A stretch of 64,000 nucleotides of DNA from Labrenzia sp. 011 (lineage in GTDB: Bacteria > Pseudomonadota > Alphaproteobacteria > Rhizobiales > Stappiaceae), in the NCBI RefSeq assembly GCF_003075075.1, contig NZ_QCYM01000015.1:55682-119681 (forward strand), in the 5' to 3' direction. This document shows positions 34,683-42,901 of the stretch, one piece after another (the stretch's first letter is position 1; the number at the start of each line of letters is the position of its first letter). The position numbers were made by a program, and so were the translations under genes. Under the pieces are notes generated by a model. The model was not told the DNA's origin. It saw nothing but the letters and a program-made list of their open reading frames with translations, and did not search any database.

Positions 34683-35069
34683 TTGACACGCGCCCACACA
34701 CCCGGCGGTATTCGCCCTCCCTTCGCCCGCTACAGCCATGCCATCGAGGTTCCGCCGGGCCACCGGCTGCTCTTCGCCTCCGGCCAGCTGGGCATCGCGG
34801 CCGATGACACGGTCCCCGCGGACGCGGAAGGCCAGACGCGGCTGTGTTTCGACAATATCGCCGCCATCCTGAAGGACGCGGGCATGACCCTGGCCGACGT
34901 GGTGCGCATCAACGCCTATGTGAGCGGCCGCGCCCATCTTGCCGGCTACATGAAGGTGCGCGACAGTTACATTTCCGATCCGCCGCCGGCCTCCACGCTG
35001 ATGATCGTCTCCGGTTTCGCGCGCGAGGAATTCGTCGTCGAGGTGGAGGTCATCGCCGCGGCCGAATGA
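34683..35069 (+). CDS. Rid-family (YjgF/YER057c/UK114) protein, Arg-less subgroup
   Basis: 128 residues from TTG 34683, with AGGAA eight bases upstream. Rid signature: LLFASGQLGIAADDTV, NIAAILKDAGMTLADVVRIN, VEVEVIAAAE. The key Arg of RidA enamine/imine deaminases (in P-x-R-S-T) is replaced: the segment reads PPPASTLM. It probably lacks classic imine deaminase activity, as in the Rid4-7 groups, which often sit in catabolic operons. It pairs with the creatininase gene 60 bp downstream. Confidence 0.88.
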   Translation: MTRAHTPGGIRPPFARYSHAIEVPPGHRLLFASGQLGIAADDTVPADAEGQTRLCFDNIAAILKDAGMTLADVVRINAYVSGRAHLAGYMKVRDSYISDPPPASTLMIVSGFAREEFVVEVEVIAAAE

Positions 35070-35129
35070 GCCGCCCGTCCCCTCGCGCCTGCCCTCTGCC
35101 ACCCCACCGATCACCCGAAGGACTTCCCG

Positions 35130-35930
35130 ATGCTGCCGAAACCCTATTGGCATGAAATGACGACGACCGATTTTGCCGGCCCCGGCGTGGAAACCTGGAT
35201 CGCGGTGCTGCCGGTCGCGGCCATCGAGCAGCACGGCCCCCATCTGCCGGTCGCCACCGATACGGCCATCGCCACCGGCCAGATCCGCCGCGTCGTGGAG
35301 CTGCTGCCGGAGGATCTTCCGGCAACCTTCCTGCCGGTGCAGGCGGTGGGCAAATCCAACGAACACATCTCCTCGCCCGGCACCCTGACCCTGACCTGGG
35401 AGACGGCCGTCAAGGCCTGGCTGGAAATCGGTGAGAGCGTGAGGCGCGCCGGCATCCGCAAGCTGGTGATCGTCAATTCCCACGGCGGCAACGTGCCCCT
35501 GATCGACATCGTCACGCGCGAATTGCGCGTCCGGCACGCCATGCTGGCCACGGGCACCGCCTGGGCCCGCTTTGGCCAACCCGAGGGCGTCTTTTCCGAC
35601 GAGGAACTCACCTTCGGCATTCATGGCGGCGACGTCGAGACCTCGATCATGCTGCATCTCCACCCGGAGCTGGTGCGCATGGAGCAGGCCGCGGACTTCC
35701 GCTCCAACCAGCACGGCTTCGCGCAAGACTTCACCCACCTGCGCGCCCACGGCCCGCATCAGTTCGGCTGGAAGGCCCAGGACATCAACCCTGCCGGCGC
35801 CATCGGCAACGCCTCCCTGGCCACCGCCGACAAGGGCCGCCAGTCCCTGGACCACGCCGCCCGTGGCTTCATCGACCTGCTGAAGGATGTGAACGGCTTC
35901 GACATGGGGAGATTGTGGTCGGAGGGGTGA
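35130..35930 (+). CDS. Creatininase-family cyclic amidohydrolase
   Basis: 266 residues, with metal-ligand motifs of creatininase/MftE/ArfB: AAIEQHGPHLPVATDT (Glu33, His35, Asp44), VIVNSHGGN, and HGGDVETSIML. Members hydrolyse cyclic amides or formamides. With a CodA-like amidohydrolase, an FAD oxidase and an importer next door, it likely opens or deamidates a ring intermediate. True creatininase activity is not implied. Confidence 0.9.
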   Translation: MLPKPYWHEMTTTDFAGPGVETWIAVLPVAAIEQHGPHLPVATDTAIATGQIRRVVELLPEDLPATFLPVQAVGKSNEHISSPGTLTLTWETAVKAWLEIGESVRRAGIRKLVIVNSHGGNVPLIDIVTRELRVRHAMLATGTAWARFGQPEGVFSDEELTFGIHGGDVETSIMLHLHPELVRMEQAADFRSNQHGFAQDFTHLRAHGPHQFGWKAQDINPAGAIGNASLATADKGRQSLDHAARGFIDLLKDVNGFDMGRLWSEG

Positions 35931-36019
35931 GGCTGGCGGGAGAGGACAACCGCGCCCAACGCCCCCTCTCTCCGCCTGCCGCGCTCGGCCATGACAGGCA
36001 ACCGTTACCGATTCACATG

Positions 36020-36168
36020 GTCATCCCCGGCTTGACCGGGGTTCCAGTCCACCTCACCACTTGCCGCCGGACCGAGTGAGCCCCGCCCATCCCGGCAACC
36101 GCATTGCCTCAATCAAACGCTCTGCAAACGATTGGATCCCCGGTCGCGCTGCGCTTGCCGGGGATGAC
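36020..36168. repeat. Composite palindromic repeat, unit 1 (core type A)
   Basis: Bounded by inverted GTCATCCCCGGC / GCCGGGGATGAC. The core contains CAATCAAACGCTCTGCAAAC, shared with units 3 and 4. Confidence 0.8.
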
Positions 36169-36258
36169 TGCCGGGGGCGGGGGAGGAGGCGTCGCTGTGC
36201 GTCCAGCCTGGCGATACCATGCAGCCTCTCGGTTCGCTCCCACTCTCCCCCCGAGGTG

Positions 36259-36406
36259 GTCATCCCCGGCTTGACCGGGGATCCAATCCACCTCACCACT
36301 TGCCGCAGGGCCGGAGAGTGCCCGAACGTGCCGCAACGCCGGTCTCCACATCCCCGTCTCTGGAAACCAATGGATCCCCGGTCGTGCTGCGCTTGCCGGG
36401 GATGAC
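36259..36406. repeat. Composite palindromic repeat, unit 2 (core type B)
   Basis: Same terminal inverted palindromes as the other units, but the core is unrelated to type A (it contains CGGTCTCCACATCCCCGTCT). So ends and core are exchanged as modules. Confidence 0.8.
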
Positions 36407-36492
36407 TGCCGGGGAGGAGGCGTCTCCGTGCCTCCAGCCTGGGCGATACCATGCAGCCTCTCGGTTTGCTCCCACTCTCCTCCCCCGAGGTG

Positions 36493-36641
36493 GTCATCCC
36501 CGGCTTGACCGGGGATCCAATCCACCTCACCGCTTGCCGCCGGGCCGAGTGTGCCCCTCTCATCCCGGCAACGGCATTGCCTCAATCAAACGCTCTGCAA
36601 ACGATTGGATCCCCGGTCGCGCTGCGCTTGCCGGGGATGAC
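36493..36641. repeat. Composite palindromic repeat, unit 3 (core type A)
   Basis: Nearly identical to unit 1 apart from a few substitutions; core contains CAATCAAACGCTCTGCAAAC. Confidence 0.8.
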
Positions 36642-36818
36642 CCACGAAGTGAGCGGCCGCGCCTCGTCATCCACTGCGCCCTCCGCTGAACTCAGCGCGC
36701 TCCTTTGCCGCGTGCCGTCCCTATGGATCGCGCCTCTTCGCATCTTCCGGGTGTCCGCGCCGTTTTCCTCCGGCAGACGCAAGCCCAGGCGTCGTCAATG
36801 GCCCTGGTCACCCCGGTG

Positions 36819-36966
36819 GTCATCCCCGGCTTGACCGGGAATCCAATCCACCTCACCAATTGCCGCCGGGCCGATTGAGTCCCGCCCATCCCGGCAACGG
36901 CATTGCCTCAATCAAACGCTCTGCAAACGATTGGATCCCGGTCGCGCCGCGCTCGCCGGGGATGAC
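36819..36966. repeat. Composite palindromic repeat, unit 4 (core type A)
   Basis: As units 1 and 3, with small changes at both ends (GGGAATCC for GGGGATCC; one C lost in ATTGGATCCC). It is separated from unit 3 by 177 bp of unrelated sequence. Confidence 0.8.
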
Positions 36967-37000
36967 CCGCGTTGCCGGTCAGAACCACATGCCGCAGACC

Positions 37001-38212
37001 TCAGTCGCCTCCGCCCAGACCGGTTCCCACGAACAGCATCGCCCAGACCTTCATGCGCATGATGAGGGCCTTTTCCAGGGCCCATGCCTCGATGACACCT
37101 CCCATGAAGGTGCCGGCCAGAGATCCTGAAATGCGCGTCGTATAGACCTGCACCAGGCATCTGCTGCCTTCGATCAGCAATTTCTGCTGTTCGGGATATT
37201 CAAGTTTCACATGCACGACCAGGTCGCCGGTTCTCACCTGTTCCGATGGCTGCAGAAGGTAGCCCTTCGGGGCAATCTGGCCCGTGGAAATGACATCCTG
37301 GATGCGCGTGACCCGGGCGGCAAGCACCGTGTCTTTCATGCCGTTGTTGATGTTGCTCTCGCAGGCCACCTCGGCAGGCATGCCCACGTGCAGGACGGCG
37401 CTGTTGGTCTGGCTGAATCCGCCGATGATCTCCGGCGGGTCGTCGGCGGCCCGCTCGGGGACGATGACCATGGCAGGACTGGCGACGAATTGCCCGGCCC
37501 TGTCGCCCACATGCAGGGTGAGCTGTTCGATTCGTCCGGCCACGGACGAATGAACGCGGGTTTTATCCAGAGTGACCTGTGCCTCGTTCAGCCTTGCGCG
37601 GGCCTCCGTCAAGCGGGACGGCAAGACGCGATCCGCATTCAGCTGCAAGGTGGTCACATTGCTTTGCTGCGCGGCCACTTCCGCCGCCTGGGCCTCCTGG
37701 GCAGACTTCGCCCGCAGGTATTTGTCCAGCGAATAGGCAGGCGACTTCGTGTCCCGCAACTTTTCCTGGTTTTTCAAAGTCAGGTTTGCATCGCTCAGGA
37801 CCGCCTTGGCTTCATCGAGCTGATGTTTGGCTTCCGTCACTTTCGCCTTGGCAACCTCGAGCTGGCTCTTCACCTCCTCGACCCCGGCCTGTGCGGAGGC
37901 GACGGCGGCTGTCTCGCTCGAATCCTCAACGGTGAACAGCAGATCCTCAGGCTTGACCGTCTGTCCGGCCCGTACAGCCACATGGGTGACCGTTCCCCCC
38001 TGCTCGGTCACGACGGGGACTATGCGGTAGGGGATAAGGGCGTCGCGGGTGTCCGGATGATAATATTCCACGGTGAAGATGAGCGCGATGAACAGCACGA
38101 TCCAGACGAAGAGGGCACGGTGCACGTTGTAGAGGGTGACGGGCCGCTTGCGGAAGCGCAGATAGGCAATGCGCAGAAGCAGGGGGAAGCAGGTAATGAG
38201 CAGCTCAATCAT
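37001..38212 (-). CDS. HlyD/EmrA-family membrane fusion protein
   Basis: 403 residues from ATG 38212. A membrane anchor about 33-52 (RALFVWIVLFIALIFTVEYY), a biotinyl-lipoyl-like half (VVTEQGGTVTHVAVRAGQTV), a long alpha-hairpin rich in Ala/Lys/Glu (about 95-215), the second lipoyl half (VHSSVAGRIEQLTLHVGD) and a beta-barrel, then a C-terminal hydrophobic tail. It should bridge an inner-membrane pump to an outer-membrane channel. Its start overlaps the small membrane protein gene upstream by 8 bp. No pump gene is adjacent, so the partner transporter is unknown. Confidence 0.87.
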   Translation of the reverse strand: MIELLITCFPLLLRIAYLRFRKRPVTLYNVHRALFVWIVLFIALIFTVEYYHPDTRDALIPYRIVPVVTEQGGTVTHVAVRAGQTVKPEDLLFTVEDSSETAAVASAQAGVEEVKSQLEVAKAKVTEAKHQLDEAKAVLSDANLTLKNQEKLRDTKSPAYSLDKYLRAKSAQEAQAAEVAAQQSNVTTLQLNADRVLPSRLTEARARLNEAQVTLDKTRVHSSVAGRIEQLTLHVGDRAGQFVASPAMVIVPERAADDPPEIIGGFSQTNSAVLHVGMPAEVACESNINNGMKDTVLAARVTRIQDVISTGQIAPKGYLLQPSEQVRTGDLVVHVKLEYPEQQKLLIEGSRCLVQVYTTRISGSLAGTFMGGVIEAWALEKALIMRMKVWAMLFVGTGLGGGD

Positions 38213-38714
38213 TCGCCGGGCCCTCCGCCGCCAAAGCGTCATCGCCGCGGAGCGCCTGATTCGGGCTTTCCTCCGTCTGCCGCTCCGGTGCCGGACGCTC
38301 TTCCTTCCGGGGTTTATCCACCGTCTGCTTTTCGCTCTGGCGCTCTTCCGCAGGATGCTCCTCCGGCAAGCACTCCACCACCGGAGCCCTGGGCTTCATC
38401 CACAATGTGATATCGAGCGCCAGTGCCGCGACAATCAGGGTCAGGGGCAGAAGAAGACTGACGTCCGCAAGCGGTGGAATCAGGTCGTAGGCAAGACCAA
38501 CGGTCAGCATAGTCGGGATGGTCGTTCGCAAGGGCGTGACCTCGCCCCGGCCAGCGGCGAATCTGTCGAAAACGGCGTAAAGATAGACAACCAGAAACAG
38601 GACCAGAAGCAGCGTAATCAAACCGGCGGTGGCAAAGCTGTCGCTCTGTCCCGGCGATGTCCAGGATGCTGGCGGCGGATCGAGCGTCGCGGCGACATTT
38701 CCGGTTTGACTCAT
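38205..38714 (-). CDS. Small membrane protein of unknown function, partner of the HlyD-like protein
   Basis: 169 residues that I do not recognise. Seen: a membrane segment near 30-48 (AGLITLLLVLFLVVYLYAVF), a short cytoplasmic or periplasmic loop, one or two further hydrophobic stretches about 66-102 (PTMLTVGLAYDLIPP, LLLPLTLIVAALALDI), and a highly charged Pro/Glu/Arg tail of about 60 residues. Overlapping stop and start with the membrane fusion protein gene indicates a joint function in one envelope complex. Confidence 0.7.
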   Translation of the reverse strand: MSQTGNVAATLDPPPASWTSPGQSDSFATAGLITLLLVLFLVVYLYAVFDRFAAGRGEVTPLRTTIPTMLTVGLAYDLIPPLADVSLLLPLTLIVAALALDITLWMKPRAPVVECLPEEHPAEERQSEKQTVDKPRKEERPAPERQTEESPNQALRGDDALAAEGPAND

Positions 38715-38908
38715 GACGCCCCCCCTGCCTGGTCATGACCGGCACGCGGCCGGCCGAATGCGCGGCCCCTGCAATGCCGGGCCGCATGCGTATTCTTAAG
38801 ATCCTTTAAATGCCATCAGGTGCGGGAATTCAACACAGAAAACCATTCACGGCTGCCCGGCGCCGAGCCCGTCAATCCTGACGTCTTTCCCCGGCTCCCA
38901 ACCACAAA

Positions 38909-38940
38909 CAAAAAAAGCCCCGGCGAACCGGAGCTTTTTT
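38909..38940 (-). terminator. Intrinsic terminator downstream of tRNA-Leu
   Basis: AAAAAAGCCCCGG-CGAA-CCGGAGCTTTTTT folds as a GC stem with A and T runs on both sides, so it can terminate in either direction. On the minus strand it ends tRNA-Leu about 40 bp past its 3' end. Confidence 0.75.
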
Positions 38941-38980
38941 GAGTGTTTCGGACTTTGGCAGTCCGTCCGAAACCGGCGTT

Positions 38981-39067
38981 TGGTGCCCAGGAGAGGACTC
39001 GAACCTCCACGCCCTTGCGAGCACTAGCACCTGAAGCTAGCGCGTCTACCAATTCCGCCACCTGGGC
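38981..39067 (-). tRNA. tRNA-Leu (anticodon CAG)
   Basis: 87 nt with encoded CCA (38981-38983). The acceptor arms GCCCAGG and CCTGGGC pair perfectly. D-arm region GGCGGAATTGGTAGACGC, anticodon loop CTTCAGG, a long variable arm typical of class II tRNAs, and T-arm GGTTCGAGTCC. CAG reads CUG leucine codons, the favoured Leu codon in this GC-rich genome. Confidence 0.96.
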
Positions 39068-39078
39068 TGTGAGGGGGG

Positions 39079-39107
39079 CTTGTAAGGGGGAGGTTGGGGG
39101 TTGTCAA
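39079..39107 (-). promoter_or_regulatory. Promoter of tRNA-Leu
   Basis: Minus strand TTGACA (39102-39107), 17-bp spacer, TACAAG (39079-39084), ending 11 bp before the tRNA 5' end. The consensus -35 and the short distance are as expected for a stable-RNA promoter. Confidence 0.55.
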
Positions 39108-39257
39108 TCGGGGAATGCGACTTTTTTCGTTCTTTGACGCCAAGGACATGGCCAGCCCTTCACACACCGGGCACAAAGGGCTAAGAGACTGTGGAAGACC
39201 CGGGAAAATCCCGGGGCATGACCGTTCCTTATTCGACGCGACAGAAGGCATTTCAGG

Positions 39258-40232
39258 ATGTCCACTTCCCTTAACGGCAAACTCGTCACGGTTTTCGGCG
39301 GCTCCGGCTTTCTCGGCCGCCATATCGTCCAGGCCCTCGCCAAGCGCGGCTACCGCGTGCGCGCCGCCGTCCGGCGGCCGGATCTGGCGACGCACCTGCA
39401 ACCGCTCGGCATGCCGGGACAGATCATGCCTGTGCAGGCGAATCTGCGCTACCGCTGGTCGGTCGACCGGGCGGTCATCGGCGCCGACGCGGTGGTCAAC
39501 GCGGTCGGCATCCTGGCCCCCAGCGGCAAGCAGAGCTTCGACGCGGTGCAGGCCTTCGGACCCCGCGCCATTGCCGAGGCCGCCCGCGCGGCGGGGCTTT
39601 CCGGCATCACGCATATCTCCGCCATCGGCGCGGATGCGGACAGTTCGTCGGCCTATGCCCGCTCCAAGGCGGTCGGCGAGGCGGGTGTTCTGGAAACCCT
39701 GCCCGGCAGCATCGTCATGCGCCCGTCGGTCGTATTCGGTCCGGAAGACAGTTTCTTCAACAAGTTCGCAAGCATGGCGCGCTTTTCGCCGGTGCTGCCG
39801 CTGATCGGCGGCGGCGAGACGAAGTTCCAGCCGGTCTATGTGTGCGACGTGGCCGAGGCGGTTGCGCACGCTGTCGACGGGGAACTGACGCCCGGCACGG
39901 TCCATGAACTCGGCGGGCCGGAGGTCAAGAGCTTCCGCGCGTGCCTTGAGGACATGCTGGAAGTCACCCGCCGCAACCGCATTCTGCTGCCGATCCCCTT
40001 CCCGGTCGCCTCCGCCATCGGCAAGGTGTTGCAGATGTTCCCGATGGCGCCGTTTACCGCCGACCAGGTGGAGCTGCTGAAATCCGACAATATCGTCTCC
40101 GAAGCAGCAAGGGTGGACGGGCGCACCCTGGAAGGCATGGGTATCGCCCCGGCGACCCTGGCCGCCATTCTGCCGACCTATCTGGAGCACTACCGCGAAC
40201 ACGGCCAGTACGACGCCCATCGCACCGCCTGA
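39258..40232 (+). CDS. NDUFA9-like atypical SDR (complex I NAD(P)H:ubiquinone oxidoreductase 39-kDa-like)
   Basis: 324 residues. N-terminal Rossmann start VTVFGGSGFLGRHIVQAL with the NADP-type basic residues in RAAVRRPD, NAVGILAPSGKQSFD, YARSKAVGEAGVL (YxxxK) and a C-terminal substrate-binding part. It resembles bacterial relatives of the mitochondrial complex I accessory subunit, common in alphaproteobacteria. A role in complex I assembly or ubiquinone metabolism is known only by analogy. Single gene, divergent from tRNA-Leu. Confidence 0.88.
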   Translation: MSTSLNGKLVTVFGGSGFLGRHIVQALAKRGYRVRAAVRRPDLATHLQPLGMPGQIMPVQANLRYRWSVDRAVIGADAVVNAVGILAPSGKQSFDAVQAFGPRAIAEAARAAGLSGITHISAIGADADSSSAYARSKAVGEAGVLETLPGSIVMRPSVVFGPEDSFFNKFASMARFSPVLPLIGGGETKFQPVYVCDVAEAVAHAVDGELTPGTVHELGGPEVKSFRACLEDMLEVTRRNRILLPIPFPVASAIGKVLQMFPMAPFTADQVELLKSDNIVSEAARVDGRTLEGMGIAPATLAAILPTYLEHYREHGQYDAHRTA

Positions 40233-40266
40233 CGCGCGGCGCATGGCATTGCGACTCTCGCCCCAG

Positions 40267-40425
40267 CCGGACCTGATCCGGGACCGGCGCCGCGAGCCGA
40301 ATGCAGCCCCTGCGTGGCTCCGGCTCGGGGGCCGGGGTGGAGCGGCGCAGCTGGAGGGACGGTACTGTGTGCCGGTCACGTTCAACTCTCGTTGTCCTTC
40401 GCCGTCCCGGACGTGATCCGGAACC
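40267..40425. repeat. Pair of short palindromes in inverted arrangement (REP-like)
   Basis: CCGGACCTGATCCGGGACC (40267-40285) and GTCCCGGACGTGATCCGGAA (start 40404) are each imperfect palindromes and are inverted relative to each other. They occupy the 223-bp gap between two genes and resemble mosaic palindromic elements dispersed in alphaproteobacterial genomes, different from the family at 36 kb. Confidence 0.4.
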
Positions 40426-40455
40426 TTTGCGCGCTCAGGAGACATCGCCCCCCGG

Positions 40456-40692
40456 TCACCTGTCCCAGTAATCGGCACCGAACCGGTCGTGATGCAGCTC
40501 GCGGTAGCCGAACTCCGTGCGGACCAGGCCGATGTCCCTCAGGTCATCCTCCGTCAGGTGAGACAGAGCCCTGGCAGTGGCCCTGCGGCGGAAATAGCGC
40601 CGCAGTTCAGCGGCCAATACACCAAGGGCAGACACCAGCAGACTGCGGCTGCGCGCGCGGCGGCGGAATACAGTTTCGATCTCAATGCTCAT
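40456..40692 (-). CDS. DUF1127 domain small basic protein
   Basis: 78 residues with a C-terminal DUF1127 motif, RALSHLTEDDLRDIGL, and an Arg-rich N-terminus (RRRARSRS, ELRRYFRRRATAR). Small DUF1127 proteins in alphaproteobacteria are stress- and phosphate-linked, and some bind RNA and affect small-RNA turnover. Monocistronic by position. Confidence 0.87.
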   Translation of the reverse strand: MSIEIETVFRRRARSRSLLVSALGVLAAELRRYFRRRATARALSHLTEDDLRDIGLVRTEFGYRELHHDRFGADYWDR

Positions 40693-40929
40693 CTCACTTC
40701 TCCCGGAGCAATCCGGCCCGACCCGGAGGCTCTCACTTGTTCATTCCGGCCGACGCATCCGCCTTCACGGAAACCCGATGAAGACGGGCACCGCAGGGGC
40801 GGCCCGGTCCCGGTTTCCAGGGACAAAAGAACAATGACAGGGCAATCCTGACAGCAGGGAGTCAGGTTTGATCTCGTTATGTTCCCGGGATAAGCTTTTT
40901 TTCGAGATTCTTTCCCGTGGGGCCATCCG

Positions 40930-41961
40930 ATGAACCCGATTGAACGCGCGCTCGGCATCCTGCTGCTTCTGACAGGCGGCAAACTCATTCCGGCGACGGT
41001 GCTGGCGGAGCGCTTCCAGGTGTCGCTGCGCACCATCTACCGCGACATCGACCGGCTGATCGCCCTCGGGGTTCCCGTGGACGCGGAACGGGGCGCGGAA
41101 GGGGGCTACAGGCTGGCCAGCGGCTACCTGCAGCCGCCCGTCGCCCTGACCCGCAACGAGACCGCGGCACTGCTGGCCGCCATGGCCATGGTGCGGGCCA
41201 GCCGGATGGTGCCGCTGGCGGCGGATCTGGCCGCGGCGGAACGCAAGCTGCTCGCCTCCCTGCCGAAAAGCGTTCACGGGCTGTTCAAGGATGCCGAGCG
41301 GATTGTCGGCATCGAGCCGATCCCGGCGGACATCTTCCATTCCGGCACCAAGGCGGAGCCGAGCGGGGACTGGCAGAAGGGGCTGGACGGCTTCATGACC
41401 GGCATCCTGGACGGCAAGCGCGTGCGCTTCGAGCATGTGAACCCGTCGCGCAAGACCGTGAAGGCCCATGACGTGGAACCGCGCGGGGTGATGTTCGACC
41501 GGGATCACTGGTATCTGGCCGGGCGCTGCGTGGACACGGATATCGTCAAGGTCTACCGGGCCGACCGGGTGCGCGGCCTTGAAATCAGCGGCCTGTTCTT
41601 CCGGCCTGACAAGGATTTTTCCATCCAGAGCCTGCTTGGCGGGACCTGGCTTTCGCGGGCCATGCGCCGCTGGGAACAGGAAGAGGAGATCGCCAGGATC
41701 CTGATCACGGCCCGCCAGGCGCAGAAACTCGGCGCCGACTGGTATTACCGTCACGCGGTGTTCACCCCGGCTGAGGACGGCAGGGTCCTGATCAGCATTC
41801 CCTCCACGGAACGGGCGCGCATCCTGCCGCTGGTCCGTTGGCTCGGCCCGGGTGCGGAACTGATCGGACCGGACGGGTTGCGGCAGGCTCTGGCGCGGGA
41901 ACTGGTGGAACTGACGGCGCTTTACGGCGGCGGCGGGCCGCCGCTGGAGCGGTCGGCATGA
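40930..41961 (+). CDS. WYL-domain transcriptional regulator (YafY/DeoR-like HTH)
   Basis: 343 residues: N-terminal HTH_11 winged helix (ALGILLLLTGGKLIPATVLA, ERFQVSLRTIYRDIDRLIAL), a WYL domain around 150-215 (VRFEHVNPSRKTVKAHDVEP, DRDHWYLAGRCVDTD) and the WCX C-terminal domain. WYL domains sense ligands or nucleic acids. It is monocistronic; the target may be a distant gene. About 240 bp upstream separates it from the divergent DUF1127 gene, with no clear operator. Confidence 0.9.
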   Translation: MNPIERALGILLLLTGGKLIPATVLAERFQVSLRTIYRDIDRLIALGVPVDAERGAEGGYRLASGYLQPPVALTRNETAALLAAMAMVRASRMVPLAADLAAAERKLLASLPKSVHGLFKDAERIVGIEPIPADIFHSGTKAEPSGDWQKGLDGFMTGILDGKRVRFEHVNPSRKTVKAHDVEPRGVMFDRDHWYLAGRCVDTDIVKVYRADRVRGLEISGLFFRPDKDFSIQSLLGGTWLSRAMRRWEQEEEIARILITARQAQKLGADWYYRHAVFTPAEDGRVLISIPSTERARILPLVRWLGPGAELIGPDGLRQALARELVELTALYGGGGPPLERSA

Positions 41962-42076
41962 GGTCAACGCGTCAGAGTTGATATGCGCGCTGATCCGCAA
42001 ACCTGCGCATCTGCATGAGCAAACGAGCTCATTATATAGGAATGGTGCGGCACATGCGGGCCGCCGGCCAACGCGC

Positions 42077-42883
42077 TCAGCCGAAAAAATACAGCCCGGC
42101 GAAGCCGGCAAGGCCGACGAAGATGCGCCACCAGGCAAACGGCGCAAAGCCGTGCCGGGAGACGAAGTCGAGCAGTCCCTTGACGACGAAGACGGCGGCC
42201 ACGAAGGACGCGACGAAGCCGATGGCGATGATCATCGCGTCGTTCATCGACAGCACGTTGCGGTTCTTGAACAGATCGTAGGCGAAGGCGCCCGCCATGG
42301 TGGGCATGGCCAGAAAGAACGAGAATTCCGCCGCCGAGCGCTTGTCGGTTCCCATCAGGAGCGCCCCGGCAATGGTCGCACCGGAGCGCGAGACGCCCGG
42401 CACCATGGCAAGACACTGGAAGAAGCCGATCGTCAGGCACAGAGACAGCGGGTAGTCCATGACGTTGGTGTAGCGCGGCTTCAGGGGCAGCCGGTCGATC
42501 CACAGAAGAATGATGCCGCCGATCAGCAGGGTGGAACAGATCAGCGCCGGGCTTTCGAACAGGACTTCCTTGATGAAACCATGCGCCAGCACGCCAATCA
42601 CCGCGGCGGGCAGAAAGGCAAGCAGGATGCCGGCGACGAAGCGGCGGCTGGTGGGATCGCTCGGCAGGGTGATGAACAGGGACCAAAGCCGGCCGAAATA
42701 CACCGACAGGATCGCCAGAATCGCGCCGAGCTGGATCAGCACCTCGAAGGTCTTGCCCGTGCTTTCGAACCCCAGAAAATGACCCAGCAGCAGGATATGG
42801 CCGGTGGAAGAAACCGGGATGAACTCGGTCAGCCCTTCGACAATCCCCAGAATAAGAGCGTGTACAATCGTCTGACCGTCCAT
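42077..42883 (-). CDS. uppP: Undecaprenyl-diphosphatase
   Basis: 268 residues from ATG 42883, with GGAG at -13; an upstream in-frame TTG at 42901 is less likely. About eight membrane helices, with family motifs [20 protein letters not shown] and [15 protein letters not shown] carrying the catalytic Glu and Arg/Ser residues. It regenerates undecaprenyl phosphate for peptidoglycan and surface polysaccharide synthesis and gives bacitracin tolerance. Confidence 0.96.
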   Translation of the reverse strand: MDGQTIVHALILGIVEGLTEFIPVSSTGHILLLGHFLGFESTGKTFEVLIQLGAILAILSVYFGRLWSLFITLPSDPTSRRFVAGILLAFLPAAVIGVLAHGFIKEVLFESPALICSTLLIGGIILLWIDRLPLKPRYTNVMDYPLSLCLTIGFFQCLAMVPGVSRSGATIAGALLMGTDKRSAAEFSFFLAMPTMAGAFAYDLFKNRNVLSMNDAMIIAIGFVASFVAAVFVVKGLLDFVSRHGFAPFAWWRIFVGLAGFAGLYFFG

Positions 42884-42901
42884 TGTGTATCGATTCTCCA
42901 A

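Larger units (their letters stand above)
36020..36966. repeat. Block of four composite palindromic repeats (REP/BIME-like)
   Basis: The 1.07-kb gap 35931-37000 has no gene and is filled by four ~148-bp units (36020-36168, 36259-36406, 36493-36641, 36819-36966). Each unit starts GTCATCCCCGGC and ends GCCGGGGATGAC, with inner GGATCCAAT/ATTGGATCC, so the two ends are inverted copies that can each fold as a CCCCGG/CCGGGG hairpin. Spacers after units 1 and 2 are also alike (GATACCATGCAGCCTCTCGG in both). Short ORFs in the block are by-products of the repeat. Confidence 0.85.

Noticed and set aside
35130..35930. True creatininase with a creatine pathway
   Set aside because: No creatinase, sarcosine oxidase or creatinine transporter is seen; family motifs alone also fit other cyclic amidases.
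36054..36834. ORFs of 60-169 codons inside the repeat block
   Set aside because: They arise in several frames from the repeated GC-rich palindromes and lack ribosome-binding sites or family features.
36020..36966. CRISPR array
   Set aside because: Only four units, each ~150 bp with inverted ends and related spacers; no cas genes.
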